64,000 nt of DNA from Chitinophaga terrae (ex Kim and Jung 2007) (GTDB taxonomy: Bacteria; Bacteroidota; Bacteroidia; Chitinophagales; Chitinophagaceae): assembly GCF_900107795.1 (NCBI RefSeq), contig NZ_FNRL01000027.1, forward strand, positions 28,011 through 92,010, in the 5' to 3' direction. The position numbers and the translations under genes were made by a program. Shown here one piece after another: positions 46,390 through 54,912 of the stretch (positions are counted from its first letter, which is position 1; each line of letters opens with the position of its first letter). The notes beneath the pieces were generated by a model, which had not been told where the DNA came from, did no database searches, and saw only the letters and a program-made list of their open reading frames with translations.

Positions 46390-47098
46390 GGCTGCAACCC
46401 GGGCGATAATTTAATAGACATTTAATAAAGCTAAATATCATTTTAAATCTCTATGAATAAATAATTTACAAAACCAATTAAGAATAATAAGTATAAATAC
46501 GCTTCATTATTGCCCAACACTGCGTACATCTACTCTTGACTATCAATGAGCCGCCTGCTAGTTTTGTACCCGGAATATAGCTTTCCGCGCTTCCTGCAGT
46601 GGTGTACAGCAAAAAATAACGATTGTCATTCAGCGAAATCATTTGTATATACACTGTGTCTACCTACAACTGTTTTTACAACAGGAAGCATACTGTTAAA
46701 AATTAATACAACGTATTCGAAGCTTTCGAGAGTCAATAAACCAGGAAAGCGAATGTAGAAGAAAGTTTTCCGAAAGGGAATCGCCCAACCAGGCATTTCA
46801 ATGCCAGGTTATATATTAACCGCACACCTGCTGTTATAGCCTTTTTGAAACTACAGCACACCACCTGTTCTTTTATCCGGAAAGGCTCTCCTAACCAATA
46901 CAATGTGGTGAAAATAAGCATAAAACCAGGTTACTGATAAGCGGAGCATACCAAAATAAAAATGGGTGAAAGCATTTTTAGATTTATTTTCTGATTTACA
47001 TTGCAGGTAGGAAACCAGCTTTATAATTTTTATAAGGCGCTGGTTTTGAGTAGATTTTTTATATATTCGTCACTATTACAAGACTATAATCGTCCTAT
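46390..47098. other. 700-base stretch with no recognisable gene
   Basis: AT-rich sequence with only short frames on both strands (for example 46546-46758 and 46733-46921). Their products have no signal, motif or good start. I saw no RNA gene or strong repeat. A TATATTCG at 47062-47069, one base off the -7 consensus, could be the promoter of the gene at 47099. Confidence 0.4.
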
Positions 47099-47869
47099 AT
47101 GAAAGGATATTCATTTGTACTGCTTTTATTCCTGTCAGTTGGTGCATTTGCACAGAATTCAATCAATAACTACAAGTATGTACTGTTGCCAGAAAGATTC
47201 AGCTTCTCTAAGGAAGTGAATGAATACGGATTGAATACAGTTGCTAAAAGTTTGCTGGAAGAAAAGGGATTCACTGTCTACTTCAACAATACAGAAATTC
47301 CGAAAGAGCTTGCCGGCAATAAATGCAATGCGCTGCTGGCGGATGTGGAACAACGTAAAGCTATCTTCACTACTAACCTGACCCTGATACTGAAAGATTG
47401 CCAGGGAAATGTACTGTTTAAAGGAAAAGAAGGAAAGAGCAGGGAGAAAGATTTTTATGCCTCCTATAACGGGGCGCTGAGAGAAGCTTTTAAATCATTG
47501 GATGATGCCCATTATGCTTACAATGGCACTACCAACAATGCTCCTGCTGCAACCCCGGCTCCTGCGCAGCCCCAGGCTTCCGCTCCTGTTGCGGCTCCGC
47601 CATCTCCTGTTCCGGCATCGCAACCGGCAACAGCAGAAAGCAAAGAAGCCGCAGGCACCCTGTATGCGCAAGCAACCGCCAACGGTTACCAACTGATCGA
47701 TACTTCGCCTAAGATCGTGCTGACACTTTCCAAAACCTCCACACCCGACCTGTTCATCGCAGAAAACAGCACAGCGCATGGAGTTGTAAGCAAAAAGAAT
47801 GGCGACTGGTATTTCGAATATTATAAAGATGGCAAACTGGTTGCAGAGAAACTTCTGATCAAGTTTTAA
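47099..47869 (+). CDS. Secreted protein with Pro/Ala-rich linker
   Basis: A 256-residue protein with signal peptide MKGYSFVLLLFLSVGAFAQ. The first domain (about 25-140) resembles a small alpha/beta module: YKYVLLPERFSFSKEVNEYG, LNTVAKSLLEEKGFTVYFNN, LTLILKDCQGNVLFKGKEGK SREKDFYASYNGALREAFKS. A low-complexity linker rich in Ala/Pro (about 148-187) follows, then a short beta domain (YQLIDTSPKIVLTLSKTSTP ... DWYFEYYKDGKLVAEKLLIK). It is monocistronic. No family that I recognise; probably periplasmic. Confidence 0.7.
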   Translation: MKGYSFVLLLFLSVGAFAQNSINNYKYVLLPERFSFSKEVNEYGLNTVAKSLLEEKGFTVYFNNTEIPKELAGNKCNALLADVEQRKAIFTTNLTLILKDCQGNVLFKGKEGKSREKDFYASYNGALREAFKSLDDAHYAYNGTTNNAPAATPAPAQPQASAPVAAPPSPVPASQPATAESKEAAGTLYAQATANGYQLIDTSPKIVLTLSKTSTPDLFIAENSTAHGVVSKKNGDWYFEYYKDGKLVAEKLLIKF

Positions 47870-47884
47870 TTTTCAGCCTTACAT

Positions 47885-47923
47885 AAAAAAAGGGAGAATG
47901 ACCCGGGTCATTCTCCCTTTTTT
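47885..47923. terminator. Bidirectional terminator
   Basis: A perfect palindrome: AAAAAAGGGAGAATGACC and its complement, with A and T runs on both ends. It lies between two convergent genes (47099-47869 and the barstar gene) and should stop transcription from both. Confidence 0.92.
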
Positions 47924-47933
47924 ATAAAACCGT

Positions 47934-48332
47934 TCAGGGCTCGGTAACCAATTCCACGTTGGGGTGTTCCCTGATTATTTCCATCAATATATCAAAATAC
48001 GTTTCTCCTTTCCCCACTTCCAGCGCTGCCAGCTTTTTCCTGAAATGATCTTTGTTGAACGGAGACTCCGGCCGCAGCTTTTCTTCATAATACTTCCGGG
48101 TTGTTTCAACTCCCAGCGCCGCTTTGCTTTTTTCTGTATGCTTCCAGACCAGCTTCACTTTATCACATCCCTGCAAAGCCCCGAATCCGCCATAGAGCAG
48201 ATCGTTGAACGCATCCAGGCTGTTGCCCAGCTTCCAGTCTTCCCCTTGCATGAATACGCGATTGATCTCTGCATAAAAAGAAGGAATATCGTGGATGTTA
48301 TCACCGTCGATAATAAAATGTTTTTCCATCAT
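47934..48332 (-). CDS. Barstar-family ribonuclease inhibitor
   Basis: About 132 residues from the ATG at 48332 (MMEKHFIIDGDNI); the ATG at 48383 would begin inside a hairpin. The barstar fold is clear: IIDGDNIHDIPSFYAEINRV F, KLGNSLDAFNDLLYGGFGAL, then KVKLVWKHTEKSKAALG. Acidic residues around NSLDAFNDLL are those used by barstar to block barnase-type RNases. No RNase gene is adjacent. Upstream lies DUF1349 behind a terminator, so this gene is expressed alone. It could be an orphan immunity gene against incoming RNase toxins. Confidence 0.85.
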   Translation of the reverse strand: MMEKHFIIDGDNIHDIPSFYAEINRVFMQGEDWKLGNSLDAFNDLLYGGFGALQGCDKVKLVWKHTEKSKAALGVETTRKYYEEKLRPESPFNKDHFRKKLAALEVGKGETYFDILMEIIREHPNVELVTEP

Positions 48333-48366
48333 CAACAATGTAAGACTTTTCGCCTGAAAACAGGAA

Positions 48367-48388
48367 AACCTGTGAGAAATCACAGGTT
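48367..48388 (-). terminator. Terminator of the DUF1349 gene
   Basis: On the minus strand AACCTGTGA, a 4-base loop and TCACAGGTT form a perfect 9-bp stem followed by a T-rich stretch (TTCCTGTTTTC). It lies 32 bases past the DUF1349 stop. Confidence 0.6.
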
Positions 48389-48420
48389 CACATATTCATT
48401 ATCAATCTCTATTGTTCGCT

Positions 48421-49071
48421 CTATTCAGCGTTTTGCTTTAACCAGTTCAGCCTGCGCTGATCAGGCAAATGAGTTACTTTAAATCCTTCAAACTTAGCCT
48501 TGAAGCCTTTCCCGTCGGGCGATGCCGCCATCATCCCTACCATTACCGGGCGATTATCCTGCAAGGGAGCATTCCTGGTCATTATATAGTTCTTATCGTC
48601 CAGCGAGTAGTAGATCTCTACCGCATCCAATCTTCTCACCGCTTTTATCCAAATGAAAGGAGGCGCTTTTTCCAGTGGCAGTACGCTCCAATCGCTGGTT
48701 TTATGCGTAACTACGGTGCTCACATTGAACTTTCCGTCTACAAACTCAACGCCTGTCTTTATGTAGTTTTCATGATCAATCCTGATCATTAATCCCATTT
48801 GATCAAACCTCGCCTTGTATTCGCCTGTGAGTTTAACTTTCACTTCAAATTCTCCACCGTAGTTAGCATAATAGAATGGCGCATCATCAACCGTGAAACC
48901 ATAGTGGGAAATGCGCCAGTAATCAGTTTGCGGAGTAACGGTCATAGACAGTTCATTTCCATTTATATCCCATTCAGCCGGTTCGTTAAACCATTGCATC
49001 TTTTTCAGCGTCTGGGCTGAAACTGTATGCATCGCCGATAACATCAATACGCTTAATAAAATCTTCTTCAT
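48421..49071 (-). CDS. Secreted DUF1349 (concanavalin-like) protein
   Basis: A 216-residue protein with signal peptide MKKILLSVLMLSAMHTVSAQ. The rest is a single DUF1349 beta-sandwich: MQWFNEPAEWDINGNELSMT, DYWRISHYGFTVDDAPFYYA, FEVKVKLTGEYKARFDQMGL MIRIDHENYIKTGVEF, SDWSVLPLEKAPPFIWIKAV, and VGMMAASPDGKGFKAKFEGF. The fold is related to glycan-binding lectin-like domains; substrate unknown. It is transcribed away from the LuxR-type gene, from a promoter whose -7 box abuts that of its neighbour. Confidence 0.88.
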   Translation of the reverse strand: MKKILLSVLMLSAMHTVSAQTLKKMQWFNEPAEWDINGNELSMTVTPQTDYWRISHYGFTVDDAPFYYANYGGEFEVKVKLTGEYKARFDQMGLMIRIDHENYIKTGVEFVDGKFNVSTVVTHKTSDWSVLPLEKAPPFIWIKAVRRLDAVEIYYSLDDKNYIMTRNAPLQDNRPVMVGMMAASPDGKGFKAKFEGFKVTHLPDQRRLNWLKQNAE

Positions 49072-49129
49072 ACCATATTCTTGTTTGCCTGCTAACCATT
49101 CTTAAAAAGAAATTAACCATCGAATTAAT

Positions 49130-49145
49130 TAGCTTTGCAAAGGTA
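49130..49145. promoter_or_regulatory. Back-to-back divergent -7 elements
   Basis: TAGCTTTG (plus, 49130-49137) directly abuts CAAAGGTA, which reads TACCTTTG on the minus strand (49145-49138). Both are exact TAnnTTTG fits. The minus promoter also has a TTG (plus-strand CAA 49166-49168) exactly 20 bases upstream, the expected -33. They serve DUF1349 (minus) and the LuxR-type gene (plus). Confidence 0.7.
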
Positions 49146-49196
49146 AATCCTTACCAATGAACACACAATGGTTAAAAATAACCATATTTAACGGGT

Positions 49197-49958
49197 ATGA
49201 ATATCTTAAATACGCTCAACGATAAACTGCTGCAACAATCATTCGACGATCTTGACCTGTCGGCCCGTCTCCCCTACTGCCAGTTCATTGCCCAGGCTTA
49301 TGCCAGGGTCGAAAATTCAATCAGCGTACTGAGCGATCTGAAAGCAAATAAAAGCTATATCTATAACGGGGGAACAGCAGCTGCACTGGGACTGGAACAT
49401 AACGCCAATGCAGAAGAAATTGCATCCATCTGGGAAGAAGATATATTCAGGAAGATAAGACCTGGTGATCTCCTGGAAAAATACGCCCTGGAACTCCGCT
49501 TCTTTCATTTGTTAAAAGGGCTTCCGGTAACAGAACGTTCCGATTACCAGGTTGTCAGTTACCTGCACATGCACGACAAGGACAATAAGCTCGTCAGGGT
49601 ACTGCACCGGATGTTCTATATACAAAGTACAGACGACGGGAATATCTGGCTGGCATTATGTCTCTATAACCTCGCGTACGACGCGGGGAATTCAGACGCC
49701 TATTACGGCGTTATCGTCAATACCCGTACAGGTAAAGTGATTTTGCCGAACGAAGATGAATTCAATAATATTTTATCAGAGAGAGAAAAAGATGTTTTGC
49801 GATTAATTAAGAATGGGAAGAGAAGTAAAGATATCGCATCTATCCTTTCTATCAGCATCAACACAGTTAACCGCCACCGGCAGAATATCCTGGAGAAGCT
49901 GCATGTAAGAAATGCCATGGAAGCCTGCAGGATAGCTGAATCGGTAAAGCTGATATGA
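49197..49958 (+). CDS. LuxR-type (HTH) transcriptional regulator
   Basis: A 253-residue cytosolic protein. The C-terminal ~65 residues are a LuxR/NarL helix-turn-helix: LSEREKDVLRLIKNGKRSKD, IASILSISINTVNRHRQNIL, EKLHVRNAMEACRIA. The first ~180 residues look PAS-like (FIAQAYARVENSISVLSDLK ... YIQSTDDGNIWLALCLYNL), a common Bacteroidota combination without a receiver domain. Signal and targets are unknown; the divergent DUF1349 gene, sharing a promoter region, is one candidate target. Confidence 0.85.
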   Translation: MNILNTLNDKLLQQSFDDLDLSARLPYCQFIAQAYARVENSISVLSDLKANKSYIYNGGTAAALGLEHNANAEEIASIWEEDIFRKIRPGDLLEKYALELRFFHLLKGLPVTERSDYQVVSYLHMHDKDNKLVRVLHRMFYIQSTDDGNIWLALCLYNLAYDAGNSDAYYGVIVNTRTGKVILPNEDEFNNILSEREKDVLRLIKNGKRSKDIASILSISINTVNRHRQNILEKLHVRNAMEACRIAESVKLI

Positions 49959-50013
49959 CCATAAAAAAATAAAAAGGAATGACGAGCGGATAAAATTTAA
50001 TTTACTTCTAACC

Positions 50014-50021
50014 TATATTTG
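50014..50021 (+). promoter_or_regulatory. -7 element ahead of the RND efflux genes
   Basis: TATATTTG is an exact -7 fit. Transcription would start near 50028, so the open frame from 50019 cannot begin there and the ATG at 50070 is the start of the small gene. Confidence 0.55.
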
Positions 50022-50069
50022 CGTTCGGAAATTGGATTTTTTCCTGACAATATATATTTTTATGGCTCG

Positions 50070-50483
50070 ATGAAAAGGTGGTTAAACAGATTACTAATAT
50101 ACCTGGGTTTATTTATCGTAGGTTTTTATAGCAAGGCTACCGCACATGCCAGCAAAGGAGTTCGTTTCCCCGCCAGGCAAACGGTGACCACGGTTGGCCA
50201 CATACCTATGGCAAGGGAAAAGCATACGGATCTGAATTTTTCCCGCCCTAAAAAAGTAAAAGAAAACTTTAAGATCATCTACGCAACAGATACTGAAGAC
50301 GAAGATGAAACAGTAGTTGCCTTCAAAAAAAATCTTGTTACTCCCCAGTTAGTTGCCTCACTTTATTACTACCTGTTGGCCTCCCTGCCAGACCAGGCTA
50401 CCTTCAAACCTTTAGTTCCCGTTACACCGCATTTCGATTACCCTGCCGGACTTTATTTGCGCCTGCGAGTGATCAGGATCTGA
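50070..50483 (+). CDS. Small membrane-anchored protein ahead of the RND operon
   Basis: A 137-residue protein (MKRWLNRLLIYLGLFIVGFY, one N-terminal membrane segment or signal peptide). The rest is basic and then acidic (IIYATDTEDEDETVVAFKKN), with a short helix LVTPQLVASLYYYLLASLPD. I know no family. It lies 154 bases before the adaptor gene on the same strand, and no terminator is seen between them, so it may be the first gene of the efflux operon. Confidence 0.5.
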   Translation: MKRWLNRLLIYLGLFIVGFYSKATAHASKGVRFPARQTVTTVGHIPMAREKHTDLNFSRPKKVKENFKIIYATDTEDEDETVVAFKKNLVTPQLVASLYYYLLASLPDQATFKPLVPVTPHFDYPAGLYLRLRVIRI

Positions 50484-50637
50484 TATTTCTATAATCAACT
50501 GTAAACCTGTCGCTGTTTCGGAATAGCCGATCCAGGATACTGTTTTGTATACGTCCGGCTACCCGGAATGCAGGATGTTATTGCCGCCAGGTTACACCTT
50601 CCACTGCCAATCACTTATTGCTACATACAGATTTACT

Positions 50638-51720
50638 ATGAAAAGGATTTTCATGCTATCAGGCTTGTGCGCCCTGCTATGCCATTTCGGCTGCAAGCCT
50701 AAAACCGAAGAAAAGGAAAAAGAAGGCCAGTACTTTGTTACCAGCCCGGTGTACATGGACACCGCCGTAACACGGGAATATGTTTCACAGATCCGCTCTG
50801 TAAGGAACATCGAGATCCGGGCGCAGGAACGCGGATACCTGGAAACGAGCTATGTAGACGAAGGACAGGTCGTAAAAAAAGGACAACTCCTGTTCAAGAT
50901 CATGCCCAAGATCTATGAATCAGAACTGCAGAAAGCAACAGCAGAAGCCAAAGCTGCGGAAATAGAATTAAAGAACACCCAGGCGCTGGCAGATAAACAT
51001 ATTGTGTCGCCCAACGAACTGGCGCTGGCCAACACCCGCCTGCAAAAAGCGAAAGCCGAACAGGCCCTCGCCAGCGTACACCTGGCATTTACGGAGATCC
51101 GCGCGCCATTCGACGGCATTGTTGACCGCCTCCCGCGCAAAATAGGAAGCCTTATAGAAGAAGGCGACCTGCTCACAACGCTCAGCGACAACAGCCAGAT
51201 GTACGCCTATTTCAATGTGGCCGAACCTGAATACCTGGACTATGCAGGCAGCGCTGCCAAAAACAATAAAGCAACCGTTCAGCTGATCCAGGCCAACAAC
51301 CAGGTATTTAAATACCCGGGCGTAGTGGAAACCATAGAAAGTGAATTCAACAACGAAACGGGAAACATCGCCTTCAGGGCTACTTTTCCCAATCCAGACA
51401 GGATACTGAGACATGGAGAGACCGGCAAAGTGCAGATGAAAGTACAGCTGAAAAACGCAATGGTGATCCCACAGAAAGCGACCTACGAAATCCAGGACAA
51501 AAGGTATGTATACATCGTTGGAAAGGATAATACGCTGAAGTCGAAAGAGATCAGCATCGCCGCCGAAATGCCCGACCTTTTCGTAGTAGGCAGCGGTATA
51601 GGAGCGGGCGACAAGATACTGCTGGAAGGAGTACAGAAAGTAAAAGATGAGCAGAAGATATCTTATCAATACCAGGCTCCGGAAAAAGTGATCGCACAAC
51701 TAAGATTAAAGGCCGAATAA
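50638..51720 (+). CDS. RND efflux periplasmic adaptor lipoprotein
   Basis: About 360 residues from the ATG at 50638 (MKRIFMLSGLCALLCHFGCK; lipobox FGC); the frame opens earlier at 50545 without a signal. It is a membrane-fusion protein of the MexA/AcrA type: the lipoyl half RAQERGYLETSYVDEGQVVK KGQLLFKI; an alpha-hairpin rich in Ala/Lys (LQKATAEAKAAEIELKNTQA); the second lipoyl half FTEIRAPFDGIVDRLPRKIG SLIEEG; and a beta-barrel with GKVQMKVQLKNAMVIPQKAT YEIQDKRYVYIV. It links the inner-membrane pump to the outer-membrane channel. The next gene starts 27 bases later. Confidence 0.93.
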   Translation: MKRIFMLSGLCALLCHFGCKPKTEEKEKEGQYFVTSPVYMDTAVTREYVSQIRSVRNIEIRAQERGYLETSYVDEGQVVKKGQLLFKIMPKIYESELQKATAEAKAAEIELKNTQALADKHIVSPNELALANTRLQKAKAEQALASVHLAFTEIRAPFDGIVDRLPRKIGSLIEEGDLLTTLSDNSQMYAYFNVAEPEYLDYAGSAAKNNKATVQLIQANNQVFKYPGVVETIESEFNNETGNIAFRATFPNPDRILRHGETGKVQMKVQLKNAMVIPQKATYEIQDKRYVYIVGKDNTLKSKEISIAAEMPDLFVVGSGIGAGDKILLEGVQKVKDEQKISYQYQAPEKVIAQLRLKAE

Positions 51721-51747
51721 TAAGCCGCACCCAAAAATCAATTAACT

Positions 51748-54700
51748 ATGTTCAGTAATATTATCAAAAGGCCGGTGTTATCAATAATGATCTCGCTCAT
51801 TATTGTTTTCCTTGGGATCTTAGGAATTACCACCTTACCGGTAACCCAGTTTCCCGCCATCTCGCCCCCTACTGTAAAAGTAACGGCAGAATACCCGGGA
51901 GCCAACGGCGAACTGCTGGTAAAAACTGTGATCATCCCGCTGGAAAGAGCTATCAACGGGGTGCCGGGAATGAAATACATGACCTCCGACGCTACGAATA
52001 CCGGGGAAGCCAACATACAGATCGTATTCGACCTGGGTACCGATCCTAACCAGGCATCGCTGAATGTACAGAACCGTATTGCCAAAGTGATCAACAAACT
52101 ACCGCCGCTGGTTATACGCGAAGGATTGCTGACAAGCCTGGAACAACCAGCCATGCTGATGTATGTAAACCTTTACAGTAAAGATCCCCATACCGATGAA
52201 CGTTTCCTTTACAACTACGCGGACATCAATATCGTTCCCGAATTAAGCCGTCTGAAAGGTATAGGTAACGCCCGTATCCTGGGAACCAGGGAATACTCCA
52301 TGCGTATCTGGCTGAAGCCTGACCGGATGCTGGCCTATAAAATATCGCCGGAAGAAGTGATGAAGGCGCTGAACGATCAAAGCCTGGAAGCAGCGCCCGG
52401 AAAAACAGGCGAAAGCTCAGGCAAACGTTCCCAGGCCTTTGAATACGTGATGAAATATTCGGGCCGGTACAGCACGAAAGAAGAATATGAAAATATTATC
52501 CTCCGCGCCAACCCGAACGGCGAAAGCCTTCACCTGAAAGATGTAGCCGATATTGAATTCGGCAGCCTGTTTTACGACATCTACTCCAACCTCAATGGCC
52601 GCCCTTCTGCAGCCATTGTATTGAAACAATACTATGGCAGTAACGCCAGCCAGGTGATCAAGGAAGTAAAAGACAAACTGGAAAAGCTGAAAGCCAATTT
52701 CCCCGCAGGTATGAACTACGAAATCAGTTACGACGTATCCAAGTTCCTGGATGCCTCCATTGAAAAAGTGTTCCATACCCTGGGCGAAGCTTTCATCCTC
52801 GTAGGTATAGTAGTGTTCATCTTCCTCGGCGACTGGCGCTCCACCCTCATCCCCGCCCTGGCGGTGCCGGTGTCGCTCATCGGTACTTTTGTGTTCATGC
52901 AGTTCTTCGGGCTCACGCTTAACCTGATCACCCTGTTCGCGCTCGTACTGGCTATCGGTATAGTGGTCGATAACGCGATAGTGATCATTGAAGGCGTGCA
53001 TGCGAAGATGGCCGAAGAGCATCTCTCCGCCGTGCAGGCCACAAAGAAAGTAGTGCATGAATTAAGCGGAGCTATTATTGCCATCACGTTCGTAATGGCG
53101 GCGGTATTTATACCGGTTGCGTTCATGTCGGGCCCTGTGGGAATATTCTACCGGCAGTTTTCTGTGACTATGGCTACCGCCATCATCCTGTCGGGTGTTG
53201 TTGCCCTTACCCTCACTCCCGCCCTTTGCGCTATCATGTTGAAAAACACGCATGGCAAACCGAGGAAGAAGACACCGGTAAACCGCTTCCTGGATGCGTT
53301 CAACAACTGGTTCGACAGGCTAACGGGAAGGTATGCACGTTTACTGCGGCGGATCGTAAACAGGCGGGTAGTGACCTGGGGGCTGCTGCTTGCGTTTTGC
53401 GCAGGCACCTGGGTTTTGAGCACCACCGTTCCACCAGGCTTTATTCCGAACGAAGACCAGGGTATGATCTATGCCGTGATACAGGCGCCTCCGGGCTCTT
53501 CACTGGAACGAACCAACGAAATATCAGAACGGTTGCAGAAAATAGCGGAGAAAATAGACGGCATACAGTCGGTATCTGCATTGGCAGGTTACGAGGTATT
53601 GACAGAAGGTACAGGCTCCAACTCCGGTACCTGCCTGATTAACCTTAAAGACTGGAATGAACGGAAACATTCAGCAGAAGAGATCATAGAAGAACTGGAA
53701 GAAAAAGCCAAGGATATCCCGGGGGCAACCATCGAATTCTTCCAGCCGCCAGCAGTGCCGGGTTATGGCGCCGCAGGAGGTTTCGACCTTCGCCTGCTCG
53801 ACAAAACAGGAACCAGCGATTACAAGAAGTTCGAGAAAGTGAATACTGATTTTGTTGCTGCGTTGCGCAAAAGGAAAGAGCTTACAGCCCTGTTCTCATT
53901 CTATAGCGCCAGCTACCCGCAGTATATGTTGAAGATCGACAATGAGATCGCTCAGCAAAAGGGAGTGACCATTGCCAACGCCATGCAAACCCTGGGTACG
54001 CTTGTGGGCAGCAACTATGAAACCAGTTTTATCAGGTTTGGCCGATTGTATAAGGTAATGGTGCAGGCAGCGCCGCAATACCGCGCCTTGCCTGAAGATA
54101 TCATGAAACTTTATGTGAAAAACGACCATGATGAAATGGTGCCTATTTCCACTTTCATGAAAATGGAGAAGATGTATGGCCTGAATGAGATCACCAGGTA
54201 TAACATGTTCACCTCTTCCGCCATCAAGGGGTCTCCGGCCCCTGGTTACAGCAGCGGCGACGCTATTAAAGCAATCCAGGAAGTGGCAGCGGCAACCCTG
54301 CCAAGGGGATACGATATTGACTGGGGCGGTATGACGAAAGATGAAGTAGGCCGGGGTAATGAAGCCATCTATATCTTCCTGATCTGTCTTGCGTTCGTTT
54401 ACATGATCCTTGCTTCGCAATACGAAAGCTTCCTGTTGCCTTTAGCGGTTATTCTTTCCCTTCCGGCGGGTATATTCGGGGCATTCCTTTTCCTGAAATT
54501 ACTGAACCTGGAAAACAACATCTATGCACAGGTAGGTATGGTTATGCTGATAGGATTGCTGGGTAAGAACGCCGTATTGATAGTTGAATTTGCGGCGCAG
54601 AAACACCAGCAGGGCGTATCTGTGTTCAGATCGGCGATTGAAGGCGCGAAGGTAAGGTTCCGTCCTATCCTCATGACATCACTTGCTTTTATTGCAGGTT

Positions 54701-54912
54701 TGATCCCGCTGGTTTTTGCGACGGGGCCGGGCGCTATAGGCAACCGTACTATTGGTACCGCAGCCGCAGGCGGCATGTTATTCGGAACCGTTTTCGGGGT
54801 AATAGTCGTACCTGGGCTTTATTACCTGTTCGCGAAGCTGGCAAGCAAAAGGAAACTGATCAAAGATGAAGTTGAAATTCCATTAACAGAAGAATTAGAA
54901 CACAATGTGTAA
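51748..54912 (+). CDS. RND (HAE1-type) multidrug efflux pump
   Basis: A 1054-residue inner-membrane proton-driven pump of the AcrB class that expels hydrophobic compounds. It has the normal length and duplicated layout: N-terminal MFSNIIKRPVLSIMISLIIV, porter domain (TTLPVTQFPAISPPTVKVTA, NQASLNVQNRIAKV), TM block around 335-495 with GIVVDNAIVIIEGVHAK and MSGPVGIFYRQFSVTMATAI, second porter half, and last TM block with ASQYESFLLPLAVILSLPAG and MLIGLLGKNAVLIVEFA. In TM4 the usual Asp-Asp pair reads Asp-Asn (VDN); the lysine in GKNAVL is present. Its stop overlaps the OM-factor start by 8 bases. Confidence 0.95.
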   Translation: MFSNIIKRPVLSIMISLIIVFLGILGITTLPVTQFPAISPPTVKVTAEYPGANGELLVKTVIIPLERAINGVPGMKYMTSDATNTGEANIQIVFDLGTDPNQASLNVQNRIAKVINKLPPLVIREGLLTSLEQPAMLMYVNLYSKDPHTDERFLYNYADINIVPELSRLKGIGNARILGTREYSMRIWLKPDRMLAYKISPEEVMKALNDQSLEAAPGKTGESSGKRSQAFEYVMKYSGRYSTKEEYENIILRANPNGESLHLKDVADIEFGSLFYDIYSNLNGRPSAAIVLKQYYGSNASQVIKEVKDKLEKLKANFPAGMNYEISYDVSKFLDASIEKVFHTLGEAFILVGIVVFIFLGDWRSTLIPALAVPVSLIGTFVFMQFFGLTLNLITLFALVLAIGIVVDNAIVIIEGVHAKMAEEHLSAVQATKKVVHELSGAIIAITFVMAAVFIPVAFMSGPVGIFYRQFSVTMATAIILSGVVALTLTPALCAIMLKNTHGKPRKKTPVNRFLDAFNNWFDRLTGRYARLLRRIVNRRVVTWGLLLAFCAGTWVLSTTVPPGFIPNEDQGMIYAVIQAPPGSSLERTNEISERLQKIAEKIDGIQSVSALAGYEVLTEGTGSNSGTCLINLKDWNERKHSAEEIIEELEEKAKDIPGATIEFFQPPAVPGYGAAGGFDLRLLDKTGTSDYKKFEKVNTDFVAALRKRKELTALFSFYSASYPQYMLKIDNEIAQQKGVTIANAMQTLGTLVGSNYETSFIRFGRLYKVMVQAAPQYRALPEDIMKLYVKNDHDEMVPISTFMKMEKMYGLNEITRYNMFTSSAIKGSPAPGYSSGDAIKAIQEVAAATLPRGYDIDWGGMTKDEVGRGNEAIYIFLICLAFVYMILASQYESFLLPLAVILSLPAGIFGAFLFLKLLNLENNIYAQVGMVMLIGLLGKNAVLIVEFAAQKHQQGVSVFRSAIEGAKVRFRPILMTSLAFIAGLIPLVFATGPGAIGNRTIGTAAAGGMLFGTVFGVIVVPGLYYLFAKLASKRKLIKDEVEIPLTEELEHNV

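Noticed and set aside
46546..46921. Two short ORFs in the gap before 47099
   Set aside because: Overlap on opposite strands, no signals or motifs, AT-rich codons unlike the neighbours.
47495..47779. Arg/Cys-rich minus-strand ORF
   Set aside because: Antisense to the Ala/Pro-rich linker of the gene at 47099; low-complexity artefact.
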